Shown here: positions 54,832-64,000 of the stretch, piece after piece
Layout: the number at the start of each line of letters is the position of its first letter
How positions within the stretch are numbered: the first letter of the stretch is position 1
NCBI RefSeq assembly: GCF_016834455.1
Contig: NZ_CP069213.1
Location: 1,922,501 to 1,986,500, forward strand
Length of the DNA: 64,000 bases
Source of the DNA: Shewanella litorisediminis
GTDB taxonomy: Bacteria; Pseudomonadota; Gammaproteobacteria; Enterobacterales; Shewanellaceae
Direction of reading: 5' to 3'
Notes under the pieces: model-generated
The model's input: the letters and a program-made list of their open reading frames with translations, nothing else
Databases searched by the model: none
Told to the model about the DNA's origin: nothing
Translations under genes and position numbers: made by a program

Positions 54832-56685
54832 TTATTGCAGTTGGCAATATTCGCAGTAGAGATATACGCCCTTGGGGTCGTCAAAGCGCGCTATCTCTTG
54901 CAGGGTTCTGGTCCAAACGCGCAGCAGGGATTGCACCATATCACTTTGCTGGGTCTGCTGTGGCAGCCAGGCCGCCGCAGAGGCAAACATCTCCTGAATA
55001 AACAGCTCTTCAGGTGACATTTGCTGCTCAATCAGATGAATGTCAAAGGTCGCCATGCCGGCAAGCTCGGCGGCTTTGGCCAGCGCCTGTGGCATATCAC
55101 CGATTTCATCCACCAGGCCAAGTTCCAGTGCCTTTTTACCACTCCATACCCGTCCCTGAGCAATGGTATCTACCTGTTCCAGCGTCATATCGCGTTCATT
55201 GGCCACCAGGGTAATAAACTCCTCGTAACCACGCTCTATGTTACGCTGGATTGCGGCTTCCAACTTGGGTGACAGGGGGCGGAAAGGTGAATGGGCGGCC
55301 CACTCACTGGTGGCGACTCCGTCGGCATGCACGCCTATGGCCGCCAGAGAGTCTTCAAAGGTAGTCATCAGGCCAAATATGCCGATGGAGCCAGTGAGTG
55401 TGGTGGGCGTGGCATAGATGTAGTCGGCGCTGGCGGAAATCCAGTAACCACCGGAGGCCGCCATACTGCCCATACTCACGACCACAGGTTTTCCGGCGGC
55501 TTTGAGTGCCAAGAGCTCTTGACGTATTTCTTCTGAGGCAAAGGCACTTCCGCCGGGGCTGTCTACACGCAACACCAGGGCCTTGATGGAATCATCAAAA
55601 CGGGCATCACGGATTAGCTGGGATGTACTCTTGCCGCCGATATCGCCCGGAGCTTGGAAACCGTTGAGTATGGTGCCTTTGGCAACGATAACGCCCACGC
55701 TGTCTACCGGCATAAACTGTGGTTGAGGTTTAACCAGCTTGTGGTATTCGTGGAAACCCACCTGACGGAAGCTGTGTTCTTCCTTGTCTTCGCCCACAAG
55801 CTCAACCATGGCGGTGCGAAACTCTTCATCGCTCATCAAAGCATCGACCCAACGCTGTTTGACAGCAAGCACAGCGCTGTCACCGTCATTGGCATCAAGA
55901 CGTGCCAGATAGGTGTCTGCGTCTAACACCAGCTCGCTGGTTTCTATACCACGGTTTGTTGCCACCGTGCTTGCATAGCTGCCCCAAAGGTCGTCAATCA
56001 AGAGTTGAGTGGCTTCTTTGGCTGCAGGCGACATATCGTCGCGGATATAGGGTTCAACGGCGGACTTATAGGTACCCACGCGGAAAACGTGCGTCTTAAC
56101 CTTGAGTTTTTCCAGCGCAGACTTGAAGTAGAGATTGTAGGCAGCATAACCGTCGATGAAGACTTCACCGCGCGGATTCAGATAGATTTCGTCGGCATAG
56201 CTTGCCAGAAAATACTGGCTGCGGCCGTACCAGTCTCCGATAGCCACGACTTTTTTGCCGGCCCGGCGAAAACCTTTCAAGGCTTCACCGACGGCGGTGA
56301 GCTTACTGATCCCCGCGCGCATGTTGCCAAGATCCAGAACGATAGCGCCAATACGCTCGTCATGGGTCGCGTTTTCGATGACATAAAGCACGTCTGAAAG
56401 CAGAATTTCACTTTCTTCGCTGTTTTGATTGCCCTGACGCATAAGTTGGGTCAGAGGATCGACACGCCTGGCCTGATCGACAAGGTTGCCGGATAAGTCC
56501 AACACCAGGGCGCTGCCGGATTCTACACGCAGCTCATCTTCTGTGCTTAATGCGACGATACCAACAATCAACACCAGAATAAGTATTGGGAAAAATACGA
56601 TATTAATTATCAGTTTACGGATGAAATTTATCGTATTCCAGATAAGAAGCAGGGTGTTTTTTGTTGTCAGGGGTTTTTTGGCCAT
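54832..56685 (-). CDS. sppA: Signal peptide peptidase SppA, 67K type
   Basis: 617 residues. Inner-membrane serine protease with a Ser-Lys dyad that degrades cleaved signal peptides. Seen: N-terminal anchor near 26-48 and two tandem ClpP-like domains. The first carries the candidate general-base Lys in VGTYKSAVEPYIRDD, the second the nucleophile Ser in SMGSMAASGGYWISASAD. Large type as in E. coli (618). ansA follows after a terminator. Confidence 0.95.
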   Translation of the reverse strand: MAKKPLTTKNTLLLIWNTINFIRKLIINIVFFPILILVLIVGIVALSTEDELRVESGSALVLDLSGNLVDQARRVDPLTQLMRQGNQNSEESEILLSDVLYVIENATHDERIGAIVLDLGNMRAGISKLTAVGEALKGFRRAGKKVVAIGDWYGRSQYFLASYADEIYLNPRGEVFIDGYAAYNLYFKSALEKLKVKTHVFRVGTYKSAVEPYIRDDMSPAAKEATQLLIDDLWGSYASTVATNRGIETSELVLDADTYLARLDANDGDSAVLAVKQRWVDALMSDEEFRTAMVELVGEDKEEHSFRQVGFHEYHKLVKPQPQFMPVDSVGVIVAKGTILNGFQAPGDIGGKSTSQLIRDARFDDSIKALVLRVDSPGGSAFASEEIRQELLALKAAGKPVVVSMGSMAASGGYWISASADYIYATPTTLTGSIGIFGLMTTFEDSLAAIGVHADGVATSEWAAHSPFRPLSPKLEAAIQRNIERGYEEFITLVANERDMTLEQVDTIAQGRVWSGKKALELGLVDEIGDMPQALAKAAELAGMATFDIHLIEQQMSPEELFIQEMFASAAAWLPQQTQQSDMVQSLLRVWTRTLQEIARFDDPKGVYLYCEYCQLQ

Positions 56686-56830
56686 TCAGCACTCCTATAG
56701 TTGACGCTGGGCATATGCTACCGCAAATAACTCATTGCGGCGAAATGCAATTGTAAAGGTTTTTAACATTCAGGGGACTGGACGGTTGAGCTTATACTCG
56801 ACACAGGATATGCTGACTTGGATCACATGT

Positions 56831-58863
<2,033 letters not shown>

Positions 58864-58960
58864 CGCGCGCGAAGAGGTACAGCATCATACTGTGCTTGCA
58901 GCAGCGCGGTTAATTTTTAACCTCGATCACCAATACACTGTTTTGTGAATTGTGTTCTCT

Positions 58961-58988
58961 AAAAGCCCATACCCCCGTGGGCTTTTTT
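58961..58988 (+). terminator. Terminator after fadH
   Basis: AAAAGCCCA at 58961-58969 pairs with TGGGCTTTT at 58978-58986, T-run follows. Confidence 0.9.
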
Positions 58989-59082
58989 ATTGCTGCTTAA
59001 AACATGGCTTCTTCAAGCGCCGGCTGCTAGCGTTACCACGATGGGCTTGCCCAAAAAACCAATCCAACACAGGAAGTCCGAC

Positions 59083-59571
59083 ATGGGATCTCACACTGCA
59101 CGCATGCTCAAGGCGACCAAATACCTTTCGTCCACTGCAGCAATAGCGATAGCCCTTAACCTGGGGACATCGCTACCTGCACAAGCCGAGTACGATGACG
59201 TGCTGGCGGCCAAAGCGGGTGCCGATGAATACGGTATGAAATCCTATGTGATGGCGTTTTTGAAGAAGGGGCCCAATCGCACTGGTACTGATGAAGAGCG
59301 GGCACAGTTGCAACGGGCGCATCTGGATAATATCGGCCGTTTGGCCAAAGAAGGAAAGCTGCTGCTGGCAGGCCCCTTTCTGAACGATGGGGAACTTCGC
59401 GGTATTTATCTTTTTGATGTGAAGAGCGTGGAAGAAGCAAGGGTGCTTACAGAAAGCGATCCGGCCGTAAAAGCGGGCAGTCTGGTGATGGAGCTGGTGC
59501 CTTGGTATGGCTCGGCTGCAATCACTCTGCTGCCTGAACTGCATGAAAAATTAGCCAAAAAGCAAATCTGA
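59083..59571 (+). CDS. Exported YciI-like protein
   Basis: 162 residues. Seen: signal peptide (hydrophobic about 15-30, cut near LPAQA-EY at 35) followed by a YCII-type domain with VMAFLKKGPNRTGTDEERAQLQRAHLDNIGRLAKEGKLLLAGPFLN-like order and the late GIYLFDVKSVEEARVLTESDPAVKAGSLVMEL. YciI proteins are usually cytoplasmic and of uncertain activity, so the signal peptide is notable. ATG 59083 is chosen for AGGAAG at 7 bases; the open frame back to 58990 lacks a ribosome site. Confidence 0.85.
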   Translation: MGSHTARMLKATKYLSSTAAIAIALNLGTSLPAQAEYDDVLAAKAGADEYGMKSYVMAFLKKGPNRTGTDEERAQLQRAHLDNIGRLAKEGKLLLAGPFLNDGELRGIYLFDVKSVEEARVLTESDPAVKAGSLVMELVPWYGSAAITLLPELHEKLAKKQI

Positions 59572-59572
59572 A

Positions 59573-59932
59573 TCAGTCTACCAACACCGCTTTGGCTCTG
59601 GCGTTGAGTACCTGAGGATGCACGACTGTATCGGCACCTTTGGGACTGAGCGCCAGATTTAAATCCGATTCTGGCACGCAGCAGCAGGGCAGGCATTCGT
59701 CAGCAGAAAGCGCTGCCAATGGCTCGGTAAAATACGTGACAGAGCCACTGAGAACCTTGGTCTTACAGGCACCGCAAAATCCGCTTCGACATTCAGAGAA
59801 GATTCGGATCTTTTTGATTTCGAGAGCCTCCAGCAGAGACTGCTGCTGTCCATTGAACAGCAGCACGGGTTGTCCCTGAAGGCTAACGATAGGCGCCTTT
59901 TTAAAGATCAAAGTCTGAGAACTCATTTTCAT
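59573..59932 (-). CDS. 2Fe-2S ferredoxin of the nrdAB operon (YfaE-like)
   Basis: 119 residues (or 117 from ATG 59926). YfaE-type ferredoxins help keep or rebuild the diferric-tyrosyl cofactor of NrdB. Seen: plant-type [2Fe-2S] motif [15 protein letters not shown] with C48, C53 and C56, and the fourth ligand in [12 protein letters not shown], where three cysteines stand in a row at 83-85. The gene starts inside nrdB (overlap about 30 bases), so it is translationally coupled. Confidence 0.9.
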   Translation of the reverse strand: MKMSSQTLIFKKAPIVSLQGQPVLLFNGQQQSLLEALEIKKIRIFSECRSGFCGACKTKVLSGSVTYFTEPLAALSADECLPCCCVPESDLNLALSPKGADTVVHPQVLNARAKAVLVD

Positions 59933-61031
59933 CGACTGAGGCATCAATCTGGCCGACCAGGTAAGAGGACACTTCCACTTCCTGAGGCGCTACCTGCACA
60001 GCATCACTCTCGAGCCAGTTCTTCATCCATGGCAATGGATTGGTTGACTCTGGGTAGGGCACAGGCAGGTTAACGGACTTCATCCGCTGGTTGGTGATGT
60101 ACTCCACGTACTGACACAAAATTTGCTCGTTAAGGCCAATCATGGAGCCATCTTTAAAGAGGTACTTGGCCCATTCTTTTTCCTGCTCGGCAGCCCGCAG
60201 GAAGAGATCGTAGGCTTCCTGCTGACACTCGGCGGCAATTTCTGCCATTTCCGGGTCGTCCTTGCCACCCTGCATGATGTTGAGGATATGCTGGGTTGAG
60301 TTAAGGTGCAGCGCTTCATCACGGGCGATAAGCCGGATTATTTTGGCGTTACCTTCCATCAGCTTACGTTCGGCAAAGGCAAACGAACAGGCAAAGCTCA
60401 CATAGAAACGGATGGCTTCCAGGGCGTTAACCGACATCATGCACAGATAAAGTGCCTTTTTAAGGGCGCGGACAGTGACATCAACCACATGGCCATCCAC
60501 AGTGTGGGTGCCTTCGCCATGGAGGTGATAAATCTGAGTCAGCTTGATGAGCTCATCATAGTAGGCAGAGATATCGCCGGCGCGCTTGAGGATCTCTTCA
60601 TTCACTACAATGTCATCAAACACAGACGAGGGATCATTCACAATGTTGCGAATGATATGGGTGTATGAGCGGGAGTGAATAGTCTCAGAGAAAGACCAGG
60701 TTTCAATCCAGGTTTCCAGCTCAGGCAGCGACACCAAAGGCAAAAAGGCCACGTTGGGGCTGCGACCCTGAATAGAGTCCAGCAGGGTCTGGTACTTGAG
60801 GTTGGAAATAAAGATGTGTCTTTCGTGATCAGGCAGCTTTCCGAAATCTATCTTGTCACGGCTTACGTCTACCTCTTCGGGACGCCAGAAGAATGAAAGC
60901 TGCTTTTCAATCAGCTTTTCAAATACTTCGTAACGTTGCTGATCGTAGCGAGCAACGTTAACGGACTGACCGAAAAACATAGGTTCGCGGGTTGCATCGT
61001 TGGGAGTTTGACAAAAAGTAGTGTAAGCCAT
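59901..61031 (-). CDS. nrdB: Class Ia ribonucleotide reductase beta subunit
   Basis: 376 residues, the E. coli length. Holds the diiron-tyrosyl radical for aerobic dNTP synthesis. Seen: iron ligands in [30 protein letters not shown] (E and H), [21 protein letters not shown] and [15 protein letters not shown], with the radical Tyr in the [10 protein letters not shown] region. The C-terminal [22 protein letters not shown] docks on NrdA. ATG 61031 is chosen against known NrdB. Follows nrdA after a 70-base gap with a hairpin. Confidence 0.97.
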   Translation of the reverse strand: MAYTTFCQTPNDATREPMFFGQSVNVARYDQQRYEVFEKLIEKQLSFFWRPEEVDVSRDKIDFGKLPDHERHIFISNLKYQTLLDSIQGRSPNVAFLPLVSLPELETWIETWSFSETIHSRSYTHIIRNIVNDPSSVFDDIVVNEEILKRAGDISAYYDELIKLTQIYHLHGEGTHTVDGHVVDVTVRALKKALYLCMMSVNALEAIRFYVSFACSFAFAERKLMEGNAKIIRLIARDEALHLNSTQHILNIMQGGKDDPEMAEIAAECQQEAYDLFLRAAEQEKEWAKYLFKDGSMIGLNEQILCQYVEYITNQRMKSVNLPVPYPESTNPLPWMKNWLESDAVQVAPQEVEVSSYLVGQIDASVDENEFSDFDL

Positions 61032-61051
61032 GAGTTCTCTATTCCGGTAAA

Positions 61052-61068
61052 AGGGGGCCAAGCCCCCT
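61052..61068 (-). repeat. Hairpin between nrdA and nrdB
   Basis: AGGGGGC at 61052-61058 pairs with GCCCCCT at 61062-61068 over a 3-base loop. In the transcript it is followed by UUUU, so partial termination or a processing barrier between the two cistrons is possible. Confidence 0.5.
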
Positions 61069-61100
61069 GTTAACACCTAATTTCCTTGTATTTGCCTGAG

Positions 61101-63389
61101 TTAAATCTTACAGGCACCACCGGCGCAGCCGTCGTCCTCTTTTTCAACCACAGCAATGTCGTCATGCTGATCGGTCGCACCGTCGCGGGTGTTATGGTAG
61201 TAGAGGGTCTTGAGGCCCAGTTTGTAAGCGGTCAGCAGATCCTTGAGCAGTAACTGCATGGGGACCTTACGGCCTTCAAAGCGCGCTGGGTCGTAGTTGG
61301 TGTTGGCTGAAATCGCCTGATCCACAAACTTTTGCATAATGCCGACCAATTGCAGGTAACCGTCATTGGACGGCATCTGCCACAGCAGCTCGTAGGCGTC
61401 GCGCAGTTCATCAAAGTCAGGCACGACCTGTTTGAGCTGACCATCTTTACTGGCTTTTACAGAAATCAGTCCGCGTGGCGGCTCGATACCGTTGGTGGCA
61501 TTGGAGATCTGCGAAGAGGTCTCAGATGGCATCAGCGCTGACAGGGTAGAGTTGCGCAGGCCATAATGCTTGATGTCGGCACGCAGTCCTTCCCAATCCA
61601 GATGCAGCGGCTCGTCACAAATCTTGTCCAAATCGCGCTTATATGTGTCGATTGGCAGAATACCCTGAGAGTACGTGGTCTCATGGAACGCCGGGCAGGC
61701 ACCTTTTTCTTTGGCCAGATTCATCGAGGCTTTCAACAGGTTGAACTGGATGGCCTCGAATGTCTTGTGGGTCAGGTTGTTGGCACTGCCGTCTGAATAT
61801 TTTTTACCGTTTTTAGCCAGGTAGTTGGCGAAGTTAATCACACCAATACCCAGGGTACGACGGTTCATGGAGCCGAGCTTGGCTGCCTTGATTGGGTAGT
61901 CCTGATAGTCCAGCAGGCTATCGAGGGCACGTACCGCCAGATCCGACAGGCCTTCCAGCTCTTCCAGGTTCTCGATGGCACCCAGGTTCAGCGCTGACAG
62001 AGTACAGAGTGCAATTTCGCCATTGGTATCATCCACGCTGTCCAATGGTTTGGTTGGCAGCGCAATTTCCAGACACAGGTTTGACTGGCGGATAGGCGCA
62101 ACGCTTGAATCAAACGGGCTGTGGGTGTTGCAGTGGTCCACGTTCTGCACATAGATACGACCGGTAGAGGCACGTTCCTGCATCATCAGTGAAAACAGTT
62201 CAACGGCCTTGAGCGACTTTTTACGGATGCTCGGGTCTTGCTCGTACTTGGTGTACAGGCGCTCGAACTCGTCCTGATCTTCAAAGAAGGCATCGTACAT
62301 GCCGGGCACGTCAGATGGGCTGAACAGGGTGATGTTCTCGCCTTTGATCAGACGCTGATACATGAGTTTGTTCAGCTGTACGCCATAGTCCAGATGACGG
62401 ATACGGTTATCTTCGACGCCGCGGTTGTTTTTCAGTACCAGCAGCGACTCCACTTCCAGGTGCCAAATGGGGTAGAAGAGCGTCGCTGCGCCACCGCGAA
62501 CCCCGCCCTGAGAGCAGGACTTCACCGCAGTCTGGAAATACTTGTAGAAGGGCAAACAGCCGGTATGGAAGGCTTCGCCGCCACGAATTGGGCTACCCAG
62601 GGCGCGGATTCGGCCTGCGTTCACGCCGATACCGGCACGCTGACTGACGTACTTCACGATGGAAGACGCGGTGGCGTTAATGGAATCCAGGCTGTCACCA
62701 CACTCAATCAATACGCAGGAGCTGAACTGACGGGTAGGGGTACGCACACCCGACATGATCGGCGTAGGCAGTGAGATCTTGAAGGTGGATACCGCATCAT
62801 AGAAGTCTTTTACATACTTCAAGCGGGTCTCTTTTGGATAACCGGCAAACAGGCAGGCGGCTACCAGAATGTAGAGGAACTGGGCACTCTCGTACACTTC
62901 GTGGGTTACACGGTTTTGAACGAGATATTTGCCTTCCAGCTGCTTCACTGCGGCGTATGAGAAGTTCATATCGCGCCAGTGGTCGATGTAGCTGTCAAGA
63001 ACGTCCAGCTCTTCCTTCGTGTAGTCTTCAAGGATATGGCGATCGTACTTGCCCATCTCAACCAGTTTCACTACATGGTCATACAGCTTTGGCGGCTCAA
63101 ACTGGCCAAACGCCTTTTTGCGAAGATGGAATACAGCCAAGCGGGCGGCCAGGAACTGATAGTCCGGAGACTCGGGAGAGATCAGATCCGCCGCCGCTTT
63201 AATAATGGTTTCGTGGATGGCTTCGGTAGGGATGCCTTCAAAAAACTGCAGGTGTGAACGCAGTTCTACTTCAGAAACGGAAACATTTTTTAAGCCCTTG
63301 GCTGCCCAGGTAACCACGCGGTGGATTTTGTCGAGATCGATCTGCTCGCGTTCGCCACTGCGTTTTGTGACTGTCATGTTGCTATTCAT
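61101..63389 (-). CDS. nrdA: Class Ia ribonucleotide reductase alpha subunit
   Basis: 762 residues. Reduces ribonucleoside diphosphates to deoxy forms. Seen: N-terminal ATP-cone (TKRSGEREQIDLDKIHRVVTWAA), active-site cysteines in FSSCVLIECGDS and SNLCLEIALPTKPL, the glycyl-free class I barrel QRAGIGVNAGRIRALGSPIRGGEAFHTG and the C-terminal redox pair GCAGGACKI. ATG 63389 (MNSNMTVTKR) aligns with known NrdA; the frame to 63440 is upstream sequence. NrdR-type boxes lie in its promoter. Confidence 0.97.
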   Translation of the reverse strand: MNSNMTVTKRSGEREQIDLDKIHRVVTWAAKGLKNVSVSEVELRSHLQFFEGIPTEAIHETIIKAAADLISPESPDYQFLAARLAVFHLRKKAFGQFEPPKLYDHVVKLVEMGKYDRHILEDYTKEELDVLDSYIDHWRDMNFSYAAVKQLEGKYLVQNRVTHEVYESAQFLYILVAACLFAGYPKETRLKYVKDFYDAVSTFKISLPTPIMSGVRTPTRQFSSCVLIECGDSLDSINATASSIVKYVSQRAGIGVNAGRIRALGSPIRGGEAFHTGCLPFYKYFQTAVKSCSQGGVRGGAATLFYPIWHLEVESLLVLKNNRGVEDNRIRHLDYGVQLNKLMYQRLIKGENITLFSPSDVPGMYDAFFEDQDEFERLYTKYEQDPSIRKKSLKAVELFSLMMQERASTGRIYVQNVDHCNTHSPFDSSVAPIRQSNLCLEIALPTKPLDSVDDTNGEIALCTLSALNLGAIENLEELEGLSDLAVRALDSLLDYQDYPIKAAKLGSMNRRTLGIGVINFANYLAKNGKKYSDGSANNLTHKTFEAIQFNLLKASMNLAKEKGACPAFHETTYSQGILPIDTYKRDLDKICDEPLHLDWEGLRADIKHYGLRNSTLSALMPSETSSQISNATNGIEPPRGLISVKASKDGQLKQVVPDFDELRDAYELLWQMPSNDGYLQLVGIMQKFVDQAISANTNYDPARFEGRKVPMQLLLKDLLTAYKLGLKTLYYHNTRDGATDQHDDIAVVEKEDDGCAGGACKI

Positions 63390-63528
63390 TGAAGATAGGC
63401 CTTTATAGATTGGTATTGCCCTACATATCCATGTAAACAATCGTGCCGTGCGCCCCGCAATACCGCTTTATACTGACACAACAAGCGTTTCGGGGTGGAC
63501 ACCTCTAGTGTGTCCGATTGCTACCAAT

Positions 63529-63544
63529 ACACAAGATATGGTGC
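63529..63544 (-). promoter_or_regulatory. NrdR-type box 1
   Basis: ACACAAGATATGGTGC resembles the NrdR consensus acaCwAtATATwGtgt. It shares ACAAGATA with a second copy exactly 31 bases away, about three helical turns, the spacing typical for paired NrdR boxes. Confidence 0.6.
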
Positions 63545-63559
63545 TTATTAAAAGTTAAG

Positions 63560-63575
63560 ATACAAGATAGTGAGG
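63560..63575 (-). promoter_or_regulatory. NrdR-type box 2
   Basis: ATACAAGATAGTGAGG is a weaker match to the NrdR consensus. It covers the -10 box of the proposed nrdA promoter, a position that suits repression. Confidence 0.5.
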
Positions 63576-63592
63576 TAAGAGGGCATTTGCAA
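63564..63592 (-). promoter_or_regulatory. Proposed sigma-70 promoter of nrdA
   Basis: On the minus strand TTGCAA (63587-63592) and TATCTT (63564-63569) are separated by 17 bases. The start would lie near 63557, giving a leader of about 170 bases. Confidence 0.5.
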
Positions 63593-63613
63593 GTAAGAAT
63601 TCGATGAAGAACT

Positions 63614-63622
63614 TGTGGATAT
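63614..63622. promoter_or_regulatory. DnaA-box-like site upstream of nrdA
   Basis: TGTGGATAT, complement ATATCCACA, differs from TTATCCACA at one base. DnaA controls nrdAB in E. coli, so the position is suggestive only. Confidence 0.35.
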
Positions 63623-63722
63623 CTTGAGGAAAAAAACCAACGTTAGTATCGACTAACTTCCGAGGTCAATTTCCGTGTGCCATGTCGTTAATGTGACACT
63701 TTTTTGACCCTGTCAGTGAAAC

Positions 63723-63755
63723 GAACCGATCGCTTATCTTGCAAGCGATCGGTTC
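63723..63755 (-). terminator. Long hairpin after the gph-like gene
   Basis: GAACCGATCGCTT at 63723-63735 is perfectly complementary to 63743-63755, a 13-pair stem with a 7-base loop. It follows the gph-like stop by 50 bases. The T-run after it on the minus strand is poor, so it may be a weak terminator or another element. Confidence 0.5.
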
Positions 63756-63804
63756 ATGATCCCTTGACAGCCATAATGCCGGCCTATTGCATGGAAAAGC
63801 GATC

Positions 63805-64000
63805 TTAAAGGTGAGCTATCAGGTCTTCGGGGTGCATCAAACGTATATCGATTGGCCAGTCATGGGCTTCATCGAGAGAAGAAAGGTAGCCCCAGGCCGC
63901 GAGCACAGAGACCATACCGGCGCGGCGCGCCGCTTCCATATCGCGTCTGGCATCCCCAAGATACAGGATATGCCCGGCATTGGTGCCCAAATGTGATGCA
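63805..64000 (-). CDS. HAD-family phosphatase, Gph-like, C-terminal end (cut by window edge)
   Basis: The last 64 residues of a haloacid dehalogenase phosphatase. Seen: motif IV GDARRDMEAARRAGM, then VSVLAAWGYLSSLDE and WPIDIRLMHPEDLIAHL. This fits phosphoglycolate phosphatase (Gph)-like proteins, which lie between ubiG and nrdA in Shewanella genomes. The catalytic Asp and most of the protein are outside the window, so the substrate is uncertain. Confidence 0.82.
   Translation of the reverse strand, partial: ASHLGTNAGHILYLGDARRDMEAARRAGMVSVLAAWGYLSSLDEAHDWPIDIRLMHPEDLIAHL

Larger units (their letters stand above)
63390..63804. other. Regulatory region upstream of nrdA
   Basis: 415 bases without a gene, divided into the nrdA leader (with a GGACAC-7-GTGTCC hairpin at 63497-63515), the promoter with two NrdR-type boxes (63529-63592), a DnaA-box-like site (63614-63622) and a long hairpin at 63723-63755 after the gph-like gene. 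Confidence 0.6.

Overview
The window is an ordinary chromosomal stretch of a Shewanella-like gammaproteobacterium. The support is gene content and order: nrdA-nrdB-ferredoxin beside a gph-type phosphatase, seqA-pgm beside ybfF/ybfE/fldA, an Arg32-type efp beside earP, a bkd operon with a LiuR-like palindrome, opgGH, and a hya-type [NiFe] hydrogenase operon. GC is in the mid-50s by eye. I see no prophage, insertion sequence, integron, CRISPR array or rRNA. There is one tRNA, tRNA-Ser(GGA).

Layout: 1-7115 (minus) is a hydrogenase operon reading hyaA, hyaB, hyaC, hyaD, a degenerate HypF-like protein, then hypF, which runs off the left edge. Divergent from it, 7446-10579 (plus) is a tightly packed operon: a TlpA-like thioredoxin, a DUF4266 lipoprotein, a DUF3570 outer-membrane protein and an ApbE-type flavin transferase. 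I regard this as the most interesting part of the window. 10679-14684 holds asnS, a small membrane protein, nudL and pabB. 14846-23488 (plus) has a class I fumarase, an exported S9 peptidase, a permuted papain-fold protein and opgGH. 23606-30543 has adhE with divergent ychE, a dGTPase-like protein, yfbR and alaA. 31188-35856 holds an NhaC-family antiporter with a structured leader, efp-earP, fldA, ybfE and a DUF2788 protein. 35953-41145 holds ybfF, seqA-pgm, msrA and astE. 41298-46261 is the branched-chain keto-acid dehydrogenase operon (bkdA1, bkdA2, bkdB) followed by nadA. 46430-53607 has a nitrate-sensor-type chemoreceptor, tRNA-Ser, a DUF885 lipoprotein, an orphan response regulator, a cytosolic carboxypeptidase, a zinc-ribbon membrane protein and yeaC. 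53663-64000 has ansA, sppA, fadH, an exported YciI-like protein, the ferredoxin-nrdB-nrdA operon with two NrdR-type boxes, and the end of a gph-like gene.

How it fits together: the hydrogenase genes, adhE, class I fumarase and NIT chemoreceptor suit a facultative anaerobe. FNR/EtrA-like sites are present before hyaA and, more weakly, before adhE. The possible new biology is the TlpA/DUF4266/DUF3570/ApbE operon. The DUF3570 protein carries D-S-L-S-G-A-S, which fits the ApbE flavinylation consensus, while the ApbE of the same operon lacks an export signal and appears to lack the usual metal-binding Asp. All family assignments come from reading the translated sequence; no database search was run.
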